DNA of 64,000 nucleotides from Acidobacteriota bacterium (GCA_016185425.1 JACPNQ010000028.1:186001-250000); one strand, 5' to 3'. Positions 40,310 to 49,289 are shown, counted from the stretch's first letter. The notes: a model not told the origin generated them from the sequence alone. Made by a program: numbers and translations.

Positions 40310-41592
40310 AAACCCTGGCCTTGGCCATCCTTTGCGCGGCTGCGGCGATGCCGCAGCAAGTCGTGATTCGAGCGGCGCGGCTGTTCGACGGGCGCGCGGA
40401 CACATTGCAGACGCCAGGGTTGGTTGTTGTCGAGAATGGCCGGATTACCGGTGTCGGGCCATCGGCAGTGTTGAAGCCGGGCGCAACGGCGATCGATTTG
40501 GGCGATGCGACGCTGCTGCCCGGATTCATGGATGCGCATGTGCATTTGACAGGACAGCGCGGGATGGATAACCGCCAGGATCTTATCGACTCACAGGCGC
40601 GCACTTCGGTAGAGACGGCGCTGCGGGCAACCAGGTATTTGCGGGTGACGCTTGAGGCCGGATTCACCACCGTGCGGAATCTGGGGGCTGGTGATTTCAT
40701 CGATGTCGCCATGCGGAACTCGATTGCGAACGGCGACATTGTGGGGCCGCGAATTCTAGCGGCATCAAAGGGACTAGGATCGCTGGGCGGACATTGCGAC
40801 CCGATGAACGGTGTGCGGCCGGAGTTCTATGGGCGAGAGCCGGATTGGCGGGACGGCGTGATCGGCAGTCCCGAAGCAGCGCGGCAGGCTGTTCGCTACA
40901 ACATCAAGTACGGCGCGGATCTCATCAAGATTTGCGCAACCGGCGGTGTGCTGAGCCGGAATAACGATGTGGATTCGCCGCAGATGACGCAGGCGGAAGT
41001 GGACGCGGTAATCGATGAGGCGCATGCGAAGGGCAAGAAGGTGGCGGCTCATGCGCATGGAGCGACCGGGGCGAAGCGCGCGATTCGCGGTGGCATCGAT
41101 TCGATAGAACATGGGAGCTTTTTGGACGATGAGGCCCTGACGCTAATGAAGCAGAGGGGCACGGTGTATGTGCCGACGCTTCACGCGCTGTGGAGTTTGC
41201 TGGAGGCCGAGAAGAAGGGCAGCGTGATGGATCCGCGGACACAGGCGAAGATGAAGATGGCGGCGCGGCGGATTGACGAGACTTTTCGCAGCGCGGTGGC
41301 GCGGGGGATCAAGATCGGCCTGGGTACGGACGCAGGCGTGGGTGTTCATGGAACGAACGCGGAAGAGTTTGTGTTGATGGTGAAGGGCGGGATGAAGCCG
41401 ATTGACGCCCTGCGGGCGGCGACGTCCGTGGACGCGGAATTATTTGGGGTCGCGAGCGATCTGGGGACGTTGGAAAACGGAAAGATTGCCGATGTGGTTG
41501 CCGTGCCGGGGAATCCTGTGGAGGACATCGCGAAGACGCGGAATGTGTTTTTCGTGATGAAGGACGGCAAGATTGTGAAGAACACGCGGTAG
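40306..41592 (+). CDS. Secreted amidohydrolase (imidazolonepropionase-like)
   Basis: A protein of 428 residues with a signal peptide (KTLALAILCAAAAMPQQ). It has the amidohydrolase-superfamily metal site: LLPGFMDAHVHLTGQ (HxH), LIKICATGGVLS (likely carboxylated Lys), KKVAAHAHGATGAKRAIRGG, SIEHGSFLDD and GLGTDAGVG. The closest group contains Xaa-Pro dipeptidase/imidazolonepropionase-like enzymes, which mostly hydrolyse dipeptides or cyclic amides. It is the last of the three-gene cluster. A short palindrome belonging to the next operon begins directly after its stop. Confidence 0.9.
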   Translation: MKTLALAILCAAAAMPQQVVIRAARLFDGRADTLQTPGLVVVENGRITGVGPSAVLKPGATAIDLGDATLLPGFMDAHVHLTGQRGMDNRQDLIDSQARTSVETALRATRYLRVTLEAGFTTVRNLGAGDFIDVAMRNSIANGDIVGPRILAASKGLGSLGGHCDPMNGVRPEFYGREPDWRDGVIGSPEAARQAVRYNIKYGADLIKICATGGVLSRNNDVDSPQMTQAEVDAVIDEAHAKGKKVAAHAHGATGAKRAIRGGIDSIEHGSFLDDEALTLMKQRGTVYVPTLHALWSLLEAEKKGSVMDPRTQAKMKMAARRIDETFRSAVARGIKIGLGTDAGVGVHGTNAEEFVLMVKGGMKPIDALRAATSVDAELFGVASDLGTLENGKIADVVAVPGNPVEDIAKTRNVFFVMKDGKIVKNTR

Positions 41593-41608
41593 TTTGAACG
41601 CGTTCAAA
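41593..41608 (+). promoter_or_regulatory. Upstream palindromic operator of the TetR operon
   Basis: TTTGAACGCGTTCAAA is a perfect 16-base palindrome that starts at the last base of the amidohydrolase stop region. It carries the same GAAC/GTTC arms as the long palindrome downstream and lies seven bases upstream of the -35. It is a probable TetR binding site. Confidence 0.65.
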
Positions 41609-41614
41609 AAACCA

Positions 41615-41678
41615 TTGACAGAGTGGTTATCTCGACGTACTCTGTTCTTGAACACGTTCAATTGAACGTGTTCAAGAA
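41615..41678 (+). promoter_or_regulatory. Promoter with 34-base palindromic operator of the TetR operon
   Basis: TTGACA at 41615-41620 and TACTCT at 41638-41643 are spaced 17 bases. From 41645 to 41678 there is a perfect 34-base palindrome made of two 14-base GAACACGTTC-type boxes back to back (TTGAACACGTTCAA and its complement), centred on AATT. Repressor bound here would sit on the transcription start region. The third gene of the operon encodes a TetR protein, the obvious ligand. Confidence 0.72.
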
Positions 41679-41688
41679 AGAAGGCGAG

Positions 41689-42093
41689 ATGTATATTCTT
41701 CACACGTATTTGTTGTACTTGACGATCTCCGTCGCGATCACGATTTGGGTGGCGCAAACCTTACACAAGAATGGCCGCACATTTCTCCTGGATGCGTTCC
41801 AGGGGAATGAGGCGCTGGCGGATTCGGTGAATCATCTGCTGGTCGTGGGCTTCTACCTGCTGAATCTTGGCTGGATCATTTGGACGCTGCGTACGCATGG
41901 CGATGTCGAAACTGGCCGGGCGCTGATGGAACTGGTCAGCGACAAAGTCGGATTTGTGTTGATCGTCCTCGGGGTGATGCACTTCGGCAACATCTTCGTC
42001 TTCAGCCGGATGCGGCGGCGGGGATTGGACCGGCTTCCGTCGGCACCGCCTCCCATTCCGCCCACCGGTTACTTCGCGGGAGGCCAGCGATGA
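41689..42093 (+). CDS. Small membrane protein of the TetR-controlled operon
   Basis: A protein of 134 residues from the ATG at 41689, preceded by AGAAGG; a frame opening at 41623 crosses the promoter and is rejected. It has three hydrophobic helices: YLLYLTISVAITIWVAQTL, HLLVVGFYLLNLGWIIWTL and KVGFVLIVLGVMHFGNIFVF, then a Pro-rich tail. I do not recognise the family with certainty. It overlaps the DCC-family gene by four bases (ATGA), so the two are translationally coupled, and it may act as a membrane partner in a redox or stress function. Confidence 0.75.
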   Translation: MYILHTYLLYLTISVAITIWVAQTLHKNGRTFLLDAFQGNEALADSVNHLLVVGFYLLNLGWIIWTLRTHGDVETGRALMELVSDKVGFVLIVLGVMHFGNIFVFSRMRRRGLDRLPSAPPPIPPTGYFAGGQR

Positions 42094-42467
42094 AGCGGCT
42101 GCGCCTTTATTACGACGCGCGATGTGGGCTGTGCACCGCGCTGGTGGGTTGGCTTGAGCGGCAGCGGCAGTTGGTGCCGATCGAGTGCGCACCGAAGCCG
42201 CCGGGGCAAACGGACCTTGCAGTTGTAGCGGATAGCGGAGAAGTATGGACCGGCGATTCAGCGTGGCTGATCGTGTTGTGGGCCCTGGATGAGTTCCGGG
42301 ATTGGTCCTATCGGCTTGCCCGGCCGGAGTTATTGCCTCTGGCGAGACAGGCATTTGCGACGTTGTCGAAGAATCGGGCGACGTTATCCGATTGGCTGGG
42401 ATTGCAGACCGATGCGGACGTGGCGGCACGGCTACGGGAAGTTTCGTTGCCTGGGTGCTCTTTATGA
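42090..42467 (+). CDS. DCC-family thiol-disulfide protein (DUF393)
   Basis: A protein of 125 residues starting RLRLYYDARCGLCTALVGWL, the D-x-x-C-x-x-C motif that names the DCC family. The remaining segments also fit: VVADSGEVWTGDSAWLIVLW and YRLARPELLPLARQAFATLS. These small proteins have a thioredoxin-like fold and a putative redox function, but no known substrate. It overlaps both its neighbours by four bases (ATGA). Together with the small membrane protein and the TetR gene it forms a compact inducible unit. Confidence 0.88.
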   Translation: MKRLRLYYDARCGLCTALVGWLERQRQLVPIECAPKPPGQTDLAVVADSGEVWTGDSAWLIVLWALDEFRDWSYRLARPELLPLARQAFATLSKNRATLSDWLGLQTDADVAARLREVSLPGCSL

Positions 42468-43129
42468 AGGCGGCACGGGCGGCGAAATCGGCGGAGACGC
42501 GGGAGAAGATTCTCGAAGCAGCGCTGGAGCTGTTCCGGGAACGGGGCTTCGCCGAAACGAGCATGCGGGAAGTGGCGGCGCAGGCGAAGGTGGCGACGGG
42601 GCTCGCGTACTACTACTTCTCGTCGAAGGACGCGATTGTCCTGGCGTTTTATCAGCGGGCGAAGGATGATTTGAAACCGCTGATCGACGAAGTGCAGACG
42701 GGCAAGAAGCTGGAGACGCGGCTGCTCGACATCATCCGCGTGAAGTTCCGCTATTTCGCACCGAACCGGAAGTTTCTAGGGGCGCTGATGGCACATGCGG
42801 CCGACCCCGGGAACTCGCTGTCGCCGTTTGCCGGGGAGTCGCGGGACGTTCGGGAGCAGGATCTGGCGCAGTTCGCGCGAGCATTGACAGAAACAGGAAC
42901 CCCGGTGCCGGATGACATGGCAGCGCATTTGCCGAAGGTCCTGTGGATGTATCAGATGGGCCTTATCCTGTTCTGGATGTACGACCGGTCGGAGGGGCAG
43001 CAGCGTACGGCGCGTCTGTTGGAAGCGAGCGCGCGCATGGTGGTGGCGCTGATCAAACTGAGCAGCCTGCCGCTATTGAGACCGGCGCGGAAGACGGTGT
43101 TGGAACTCGTCGAGATCGTCGAGAGTTAA
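42464..43129 (+). CDS. TetR/AcrR-family transcriptional regulator
   Basis: A protein of 221 residues from the ATG at 42464, overlapping the previous gene by ATGA. The N-terminal helix-turn-helix is standard: TREKILEAALELFRERGFAE, TSMREVAAQAKVATGLAYYY and FSSKDAIVLAFYQRAKDDL. The C-terminal ligand domain ends in a hydrophobic helix. Because the operon promoter is flanked by two palindromes with shared GAACxxGTTC arms, it probably represses its own operon and is released by an unknown ligand. The stop TAA is shared base-for-base with that of the convergent ammonia-lyase gene (TTAA). Confidence 0.92.
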   Translation: MKAARAAKSAETREKILEAALELFRERGFAETSMREVAAQAKVATGLAYYYFSSKDAIVLAFYQRAKDDLKPLIDEVQTGKKLETRLLDIIRVKFRYFAPNRKFLGALMAHAADPGNSLSPFAGESRDVREQDLAQFARALTETGTPVPDDMAAHLPKVLWMYQMGLILFWMYDRSEGQQRTARLLEASARMVVALIKLSSLPLLRPARKTVLELVEIVES

Positions 43130-44067
43130 GCGAGGATTGCGGCGAGTTGGCTGGGCTCGATGTTGCCGCCGGAGACGATGACGCCGATACGGCGGACGTC
43201 CGCCGGCAACTTGCCGTGAATGACCGCGGCAACCGGAACGGCGCCGCTCGGTTCGACGACGAGATGAACTTTCGTCGCGAGCCAGCGGACTGCGGTCCGG
43301 ATCTCCTCCTCGCTGACGAGGGCGATGGCTTCGAGATGCTCCTTCATTACCGGGAAGGTTAACTTGCCTGGCGAAGGGGAGCGCAGGCCATCGGCAATCG
43401 TCTCCGATGGCGGGATGCTCCTGTGTTCGCCCGCCTGCAGCGATTGCCATGTGTCGCTGGCGAGTTCGGGTTCGGCGCCGAATAACCGAATCGATTGCGA
43501 GCGTTGACGCGCGATCAGGCAGCACCCGGCCATCAGCCCGCCACCGCCGACCGGCGCGACCAGCGCGTCAAGGTCCGGTGCATCTTCCAACAGTTCCAAC
43601 GCCGCCGTGCCCTGGCCCGCGATGGTTATGAGGCTATCAAAGGGCGGGATAATTGTCGCACCGGTTTCGGCTGCCAGCGCCTTGCAGATCGCCTCGCGAT
43701 CCTGGGTGAAGCGATCATACGTGATGACCTCCGCACCGAAGCTGGCCGTATTCTCCACCTTTACTTTCGGCGCATCGAGCGGCATGACGACGCGCGCCTT
43801 CGTGCCGGAACGCTGCGCCGCCAGGGCAACGCCGGCGGCGTGGTTGCCGGAAGAATACGCCATCACACCCCGGGCCAATGCAGCGGCGTCCAGCGACCGG
43901 ACAAAATTCGTCGCGCCGCGAAGCTTGAACGATCCTCCGTCCTGCAGATTCTCGCACTTCAGGTACAGCTCAATACCGTTCGCTTCAGCGCGGACGACAG
44001 GCGTACGGCGCACAAGACCGCGAATGCGTTCCGCGGCGGCGAGAACATCGGCAGCCGTGATCGACAT
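43126..44067 (-). CDS. PLP-dependent threonine/serine ammonia-lyase
   Basis: A fold-type II PLP enzyme of 313 residues. The PLP lysine is in QDGGSFKLRGATNF; the Gly-rich phosphate loop is LVAPVGGGGLMAGC and the Asn-type loop is AYSSGNHAAGVALAAQ. The length (no ACT domain) and sequence suit the biodegradative threonine dehydratase/serine racemase group, which deaminates serine or threonine or racemises serine. Substrate preference cannot be read from sequence. Its start overlaps the upstream lipoprotein gene stop by one base (TAATG). Confidence 0.9.
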   Translation of the reverse strand: MSITAADVLAAAERIRGLVRRTPVVRAEANGIELYLKCENLQDGGSFKLRGATNFVRSLDAAALARGVMAYSSGNHAAGVALAAQRSGTKARVVMPLDAPKVKVENTASFGAEVITYDRFTQDREAICKALAAETGATIIPPFDSLITIAGQGTAALELLEDAPDLDALVAPVGGGGLMAGCCLIARQRSQSIRLFGAEPELASDTWQSLQAGEHRSIPPSETIADGLRSPSPGKLTFPVMKEHLEAIALVSEEEIRTAVRWLATKVHLVVEPSGAVPVAAVIHGKLPADVRRIGVIVSGGNIEPSQLAAILA

Positions 44068-44684
44068 TAGTGGCGGGTTTCCAGGTACTGGCCGGTGGTC
44101 GCGTCGACAAAGACCGAATGTCCGCTGGTGCCGACGGAATCGCCCCAGATCACGCGCCAGGCCGGATTGGGATGCTTCGTGCCGAGCTCCAGCAGATAGT
44201 TGATCCGCATACTGGGATTCTTCTTCATGTACTCCGCGCTCTTCTCTTCGGCGACCTTAAGAGCCGCGTCCGTATCCGTCTTCAGCGCGGCGATAAGGAA
44301 CGGTTTGACAGTGCTGTTGGGGTTAAACGCCTCATCCGCGCCAGGGTAAACGCCCTCGTGCAGGTTGCCTTCCGATTCCACGGCGGACCAGGTGTACGTG
44401 CGTTTGCGCAGCTTCGAAGGAGAGACGACGGTGACCTGCCACGCGCCGGACTTGCCGGGCTGCGACTTCACCTCTTCCATCGGAATGCTGGAGACGGTGA
44501 GGCATTGCGCGTCGGGAGCCCAAGTCCGCGCCGCGACAAACACCTTAAAGAACGCACTCTTTCCGCTGATCGGTTCCGGCGCTTTTTTCGGTTCTTCCTT
44601 CTTTACTGTGGTGGTCTTCGGGGGCTCGGAACATCCGCCCAGGAACGTCAACCCAAGGGTGAATACAACCGCGTAGCTACGCAT
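44067..44684 (-). CDS. Lipoprotein of unknown function
   Basis: A protein of 205 residues with a clear lipobox (LTFLGGCSEPP; lipidated Cys at 18). A Lys/Glu/Pro linker (VKKEEPKKAPEPISGKSAF) is followed by a globular domain. Its C-terminal part (PAWRVIWGDSVGTSGHSVF, then VDATTGQYL) resembles a PepSY-like strand-turn-strand. The first residue after the Cys is Ser, favouring outer-membrane sorting. It is translationally coupled to the PLP ammonia-lyase, a pairing I cannot explain. The function is unknown. Confidence 0.75.
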   Translation of the reverse strand: MRSYAVVFTLGLTFLGGCSEPPKTTTVKKEEPKKAPEPISGKSAFFKVFVAARTWAPDAQCLTVSSIPMEEVKSQPGKSGAWQVTVVSPSKLRKRTYTWSAVESEGNLHEGVYPGADEAFNPNSTVKPFLIAALKTDTDAALKVAEEKSAEYMKKNPSMRINYLLELGTKHPNPAWRVIWGDSVGTSGHSVFVDATTGQYLETRH

Positions 44685-44702
44685 GGATTTTCTCTTTTTA
44701 GT

Positions 44703-47498
44703 TTACTGCCACACGCCGGCCTTCTTGAAATCGCCGCCCTTCACAATGGAGAGTTGCGACGGATCGATGTGCCGGCGGAATGCGGTATTTACTTGATCCA
44801 GGGAGGCCGCCTGGAGTTTCGCCTCGTGCTGTTCGTCCCACAACAAGGTTCGCTCGCGCTGTTCGCGAATGGCGATGCCGCGAAGCAGCGCCTGATCCTG
44901 CGCACGGCCAACCATCATCTGGTCTTTCACGGCCTTCTTCGCGGCGGTTAGTTCCGCTTCCGTGAAGCCATCCTTTAACGCCTTGTTCAACTCTTCAAGG
45001 AAAAACTTCTCGACTTTTGGCGCGTTGCCCGGGTTGCTGATGACGGACGCGGAAAAGATCGCGGCGTCGCCTTCCGAAGGAGCGGAGAAACTGGAGCGCG
45101 CGCCGTAGCTGAGGCCTTCCACGTTGCGGATGCGGTTGGGCATGCGGGCCGCGATGGTGCCGCCGAACATGTAATTGGCGAGTATCATCGCGGGGTAGTC
45201 GGCATGAGCGTCGTTCATCTGCACGCGGAGCGCGGCTTCGAATTGCGCATTCTCCTTGTCAGGCGTTTCGATCTTCTCATTCATCGCCGGGATCTTCTTG
45301 AACGTCGAGGCCATCCGCTGGTACTTCACCGGTGACTGCCACATACCGAGCAGCGCTTCGGCCTCGGCCAAAAGGGCGGCCTGATCGACCGGGCCGACCA
45401 CGATCAGTTCCGCATGCTGCGCGCCATAGAAGCCCGCGTGGAACTTCTTTACGTCGTCGAGCGTGAGCTTTTTCAACTCATCCGCCTGCTCCTCCAGTGT
45501 GCCGACATAGAGGGGATGGCCTTTCGGGTAGGTGCTAATGTGCCGGCCGAGGAGCAGACCAGCTTGCATGGCGGGATCGGTGCGAGCCGCGTCAATACCC
45601 GCCATGCGCTGTTTGCGGATCTGTTCAAAGTCGGATTCCGGGAAGGCAGGATCTTTCAGGATTTCAACAGCAAGCCGCAGCGCGGGAAGGAAGTTCTCCC
45701 CTTTGGCCTCGATCGACGCCCCGATGCCCGATGCGCTCGCCGAACCGCCCCCACCGCCGCCTCGCCCTCCGCGACCGCCGCCGCCTCCTCCACCGGCAAA
45801 GACGCGTGCATTCAGTTTGTCGATCGCATCCTGCAACTGCTGGCGGTTCTTCGTCTTCGTGCCGCGCATCAATAGGGAGGCCGCCATTGATATCGCCGCG
45901 TTTTTGCCCGCGAGCGTCGACTCATCGCCGAAGTGCAGCTCCAACGCGGCCAGGATCGTCCCGCCACTGGTCTTCTTTGGCAGGATTGCCACGCGCAGGC
46001 CATTTTTCAGCTTGATCCGCACCAGCCGCTTCTCGATATTCGCCGGCGTCGGCTCGAATGATTCGCCCTGCGCCACGGAAACGGTGGTGGTGAACTTATC
46101 GAAGACCTTGTCGAGATCGGGAGTGTCCGGGACGATGGTGCGGTCGGGCTCCGCGGTGGGGATGAACACGCCGACCGTGCGATTCGACGCCTTGAAATAG
46201 GTCCTGGCGACGCGGACGATATCGTCGGCGGTAACTCCCTTCACACTCTCATGCTCGAGGAACAGGATCCGCCAGTCGCCCTGCGAGATGGGCGTGGTCA
46301 TGCCGAGCCCCACCTGCTGCGAATCCGCCATGCGCTGTTCCATGCTCCGCAGCAGCCGATTCTTCGCGCGGTCCAATTCCTCTTGCGACGGCGGCTCCTT
46401 GACGATGCCATCGATCGTCTCATAGATCGTCTTGCGAACATCATCGAGCGACTGTTCCATATTTAACCCCGCGCTGACCTGCACTACACCGGGATCGTGC
46501 AGCGCCTGGAACGACATGCTGGCCGACAGCGCCTTCTTGTTCTCAACCAGTGCCTTCGACAGCCGTCCCAGTCCTGGCCCACCGGCGCCGAAACGGAATC
46601 CGCCGCCGCCCATGATGCCCGAAAGCACACGGAGCGCGGCGGCGTCTGGGTGTGCGGCCGAGGGCGCATGGTAGGCGATCAGAACCTCCTGATTGCTGCC
46701 GACGCGCCGCAGCTCGACATAGCGTTCGCCATCCTGCACCGGCTCCGTCGTATACGTTGTCTCAATTTTGGAAGCCGGACGCGGAATGCGGCCCAGCGTC
46801 TCAGAGACCATCGCCAGCGTCTTCGGCACATCCAAATTGCCCGCGAGCGTGAGCACGGCGTTATCCGGCCGGTAGTATTTGCGATAGAACGCCGCCAGCC
46901 GGTCAATCGGCACTCGTTCGAGGTCCGCGCGCGAACCGATAGTCGACTTGCCGTAGTTGTGCCACAGGAACGCCGTCGACATCACGCGTTCTTCCAGCAC
47001 GCGCTGCGGGCTGTTCTCGCCGCGTTCGAACTCGTTGCGAACGACGGTCATCTCGGTATCGAGAATCTTCTTCTCCATGCGGACATTCACCATGCGGTCC
47101 GCTTCCAGCCCCAGTGCCCAGCGCAGGTTCTCGTCCGTCGACGAGACCGTTTCGTAGTAGTTCGTCCGGTCGAACCACGTCGTCCCGTTCCACTGCGCGC
47201 CGTGGTCGACCAGTTCCTTCTTAATCTGCCGGCCGTTCGTGGTCTCGATGAAATTGAGGTGCTCCAGCAGGTGCGCCATCCCGGATTCGCCATACCCTTC
47301 GTGCCGTGAGCCGACCAGGTACGTCATGTTCACGGTGACCTTCGGGTTGGACGCGTCCGGGTAAAGCAGCAACCGAAGTCCGTTCGGATACTGATACTCG
47401 GTGATTCCACCGACGGACGCTTTCCGCTGCACCCCGGGCGGCAGCGCTTGCCCCCATACGGCGACAACGAATAGAAACGAAACAAGATATTTGCTCAT
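44703..47498 (-). CDS. M16-family zinc peptidase (pitrilysin/insulinase type), secreted
   Basis: A protein of 931 residues from the ATG at 47498; a longer frame to 47621 lacks a signal and is rejected. After the signal peptide (KYLVSFLFVVAVWGQ) come two M16 halves. The first has the inverted zinc motif GMAHLLEHLNF (HxxEH) and a downstream Glu in VVRNEFERGENS. The second half is the inactive partner and contains a Gly-rich insertion near residues 567-592, with runs of Gly interrupted by Arg. Such two-half enzymes degrade periplasmic peptides. The gene is divergent from the sigma factor, with 128 bases between the starts. Confidence 0.9.
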   Translation of the reverse strand: MSKYLVSFLFVVAVWGQALPPGVQRKASVGGITEYQYPNGLRLLLYPDASNPKVTVNMTYLVGSRHEGYGESGMAHLLEHLNFIETTNGRQIKKELVDHGAQWNGTTWFDRTNYYETVSSTDENLRWALGLEADRMVNVRMEKKILDTEMTVVRNEFERGENSPQRVLEERVMSTAFLWHNYGKSTIGSRADLERVPIDRLAAFYRKYYRPDNAVLTLAGNLDVPKTLAMVSETLGRIPRPASKIETTYTTEPVQDGERYVELRRVGSNQEVLIAYHAPSAAHPDAAALRVLSGIMGGGGFRFGAGGPGLGRLSKALVENKKALSASMSFQALHDPGVVQVSAGLNMEQSLDDVRKTIYETIDGIVKEPPSQEELDRAKNRLLRSMEQRMADSQQVGLGMTTPISQGDWRILFLEHESVKGVTADDIVRVARTYFKASNRTVGVFIPTAEPDRTIVPDTPDLDKVFDKFTTTVSVAQGESFEPTPANIEKRLVRIKLKNGLRVAILPKKTSGGTILAALELHFGDESTLAGKNAAISMAASLLMRGTKTKNRQQLQDAIDKLNARVFAGGGGGGGRGGRGGGGGGSASASGIGASIEAKGENFLPALRLAVEILKDPAFPESDFEQIRKQRMAGIDAARTDPAMQAGLLLGRHISTYPKGHPLYVGTLEEQADELKKLTLDDVKKFHAGFYGAQHAELIVVGPVDQAALLAEAEALLGMWQSPVKYQRMASTFKKIPAMNEKIETPDKENAQFEAALRVQMNDAHADYPAMILANYMFGGTIAARMPNRIRNVEGLSYGARSSFSAPSEGDAAIFSASVISNPGNAPKVEKFFLEELNKALKDGFTEAELTAAKKAVKDQMMVGRAQDQALLRGIAIREQRERTLLWDEQHEAKLQAASLDQVNTAFRRHIDPSQLSIVKGGDFKKAGVWQ

Positions 47499-47626
47499 AG
47501 CGGACACCGCCTCAGGCTGGAGTGCTTCGATTTTAAACCAAACCAGGACGGATACACTGAAGAAGGAGGGACGCCGTTCCGACTTTTTTGCTCCCTGCGG
47601 CGTCTTAACCCACGAGAACACCCGCC

Positions 47627-48181
47627 TTGATCTTCCGAGAGGTCGAAGACCGCGATCTGATCCTTAAGGCGCAGAGGGGAGATGTCGATGCGTACAATCT
47701 CCTCGTTTCGCGCTGGGAGAAGCGTGTCTTCAACTACCTGCTCCGGCTGGTCAGGAACCGGGAAGATGCTTTGGATCTTTGCCAGGATGTGCTCTTGAAG
47801 GTGTACCAGAACCTCCGCAAGCTGGAGGATCCGGCCCGCTTCGCTCCGTGGATGTACCGCATCGCTCATAACGAGGCGTACTCGATGCTGCGGCGGAAGA
47901 AGCCGGAGGACGACCTGGAGACGGCACAATTCGACATGCCTTCTATCGGCGGCGGCATGCTGCCGATCGAAACGGCATTGGCGGTCGACGCCGCGTTGCG
48001 TGGCCTGAGCGAAGAGCAGCGGGAGGCGGTGGTTCTCAAGGTCTATCAAGGATTCAAGTTCGAAGAGATGTCGGAGATTTTGGGGTGCCCGTTGTCGACA
48101 GTGAAATCGCGGTTGTACACCGCGCTGGATCTGCTTAAGGATGCGCTGGCGCCCATTGGGAATCTGCGGAGCACGTCATGA
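47627..48181 (+). CDS. ECF-type RNA polymerase sigma factor
   Basis: A protein of 184 residues starting at TTG 47627 (MIFREVEDRDLILKAQRGDV). Region 2 shows the polymerase-binding and -10 recognition pattern NREDALDLCQDVLLKVYQNL, then FAPWMYRIAHNEAYSMLRR. Region 4 shows AALRGLSEEQREAVVLKVYQ and CPLSTVKSRLYTALDLLKD. No region 3 is present. It overlaps the anti-sigma-like gene by four bases (ATGA) and heads a long transcription unit that includes the type II secretion genes, so it may control them. Confidence 0.93.
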   Translation: MIFREVEDRDLILKAQRGDVDAYNLLVSRWEKRVFNYLLRLVRNREDALDLCQDVLLKVYQNLRKLEDPARFAPWMYRIAHNEAYSMLRRKKPEDDLETAQFDMPSIGGGMLPIETALAVDAALRGLSEEQREAVVLKVYQGFKFEEMSEILGCPLSTVKSRLYTALDLLKDALAPIGNLRSTS

Positions 48182-48762
48182 ATGTCACACCTGAAGTTCT
48201 GAAAGATTATGTCTTTGGCGAGTTGAGCCCGGCCGATCGCCGCGCCGTGGAAGCGGCAGTGGCGTCCGACGGCGCACTGCGAGATGAACTCGCTCGTTTG
48301 CAAGTAACCCAGTCCGCGCTGTTCTCGCTGCGCGAGGAAGAACTGCCGCGGCGGATCGCCTTCGTTTCGGATAAGGTTTTCGCGCCCAAGTGGTGGCAGG
48401 TTTGGTTGGCGTCGGGTCCGCGCATGGGATTTGCGTCGGCGGTGTTGTTGGCGGGAGCGATTGTCGTTCACGGGTTCGCACAGCCGAAACCTGCGGCGGC
48501 TCCGGCACCCGTGATTGATCAGGCTCGCCTGGAGCAGCGCATTTCGGAAGAAGTGGCGAAGGCTCTGCCTGCCGCGTTGGAGCCGGCCGAAAAGCGGTAC
48601 AGCATGCAATTGGCTTCCGCGATGAAGGAAGCGGAGAGCAAGTATCAGCAGATGCGGTTGGACGATCAGCAGGCGATGGCTGCGGCGTATGACCTCTTCC
48701 GGCAGAAGCAGGCGGCGCAGGTCGTGTCGTTCCTCAATAACAGCGGGAGCGTCGTGCAATGA
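48178..48762 (+). CDS. Anti-sigma-factor-like membrane protein
   Basis: A protein of 194 residues. The N-terminal 45 (LKDYVFGELSPADRRAVEAA, then ALRDELARLQVTQSAL) resemble the anti-sigma domain, but the HxxxCxxC zinc ligands are absent. One membrane helix lies at 82-100 (MGFASAVLLAGAIVVHGFA), followed by a Pro/Ala linker and a periplasmic coiled coil (ISEEVAKALPAALEPAEKRY, SAMKEAESKYQQMRLDDQQA). It is coupled to the sigma gene by a 4-base overlap. The topology (cytosolic N-terminus, periplasmic helix) suits a sensor that releases the sigma factor on an envelope signal. Confidence 0.82.
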   Translation: MNVTPEVLKDYVFGELSPADRRAVEAAVASDGALRDELARLQVTQSALFSLREEELPRRIAFVSDKVFAPKWWQVWLASGPRMGFASAVLLAGAIVVHGFAQPKPAAAPAPVIDQARLEQRISEEVAKALPAALEPAEKRYSMQLASAMKEAESKYQQMRLDDQQAMAAAYDLFRQKQAAQVVSFLNNSGSVVQ

Positions 48763-49289
48763 GACGCGTATTGCTATTGACTTTCCTAGCGTGCACACTC
48801 CTCGCCGCGCCGGTGAATCGCGGCTTGATCGCCGCTGTCGAAGTGTCGATGAACAAGCGCATCGAGGCGTTGTTCCCCGGCGAGCAATACCTCCTGCTCG
48901 GCCATACGCACGGCGTCTATCTCGACGGATACGGTGGTGTCTTCACGATGCGTCTCAACCTGGCCGAAGGCCCCGGCCCCAGCCCCTTCCTCCTGCAGTT
49001 GCCGCCTTCGGCGCGCGCGGCCTTGCATAAAAAGAAGCTGGAACGGCTGCCGGCGCTGCGGACCGCGATGCGGGAGATGCTCGTGAATGCGGCCGGTGTG
49101 ATGGATCCGGTTCCGCAAAACGAGAAATTGGCTCTCAGCGTTTCGCTGCTTTATGCGCCGCACGAAGATACAACGGGCCTGCCCTCCCAGATCGTTATGC
49201 AGGCGCAGCGCCGCACTCTTCTCGGCTTCCTCTCGGCAAATACGGACAAAACTGCCCTCGCTTCCGCCATCCAGGTCCAGGAATTCTGA
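48759..49289 (+). CDS. Secreted protein of unknown function
   Basis: A protein of 176 residues with a signal peptide (RRVLLLTFLACTLLAAPVN). The mature part has a hydrophobic-charged start (GLIAAVEVSMNKRIEALFPG) and mixed alpha/beta content (YLLLGHTHGVYLDGYGGVFT, PSQIVMQAQRRTLLGFL). No family is recognised. It overlaps both the anti-sigma-like gene (ATGA) and gspE (1 base), so it is bound into the operon and may be a periplasmic cue for the anti-sigma protein or a secretion component. Confidence 0.7.
   Translation: MRRVLLLTFLACTLLAAPVNRGLIAAVEVSMNKRIEALFPGEQYLLLGHTHGVYLDGYGGVFTMRLNLAEGPGPSPFLLQLPPSARAALHKKKLERLPALRTAMREMLVNAAGVMDPVPQNEKLALSVSLLYAPHEDTTGLPSQIVMQAQRRTLLGFLSANTDKTALASAIQVQEF

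Noticed and set aside
39273..40739. Minus-strand open frame of 488 codons
   Set aside because: Ser/Pro/Arg-rich antisense of the mutarotase-like and amidohydrolase genes, both of which have family motifs.
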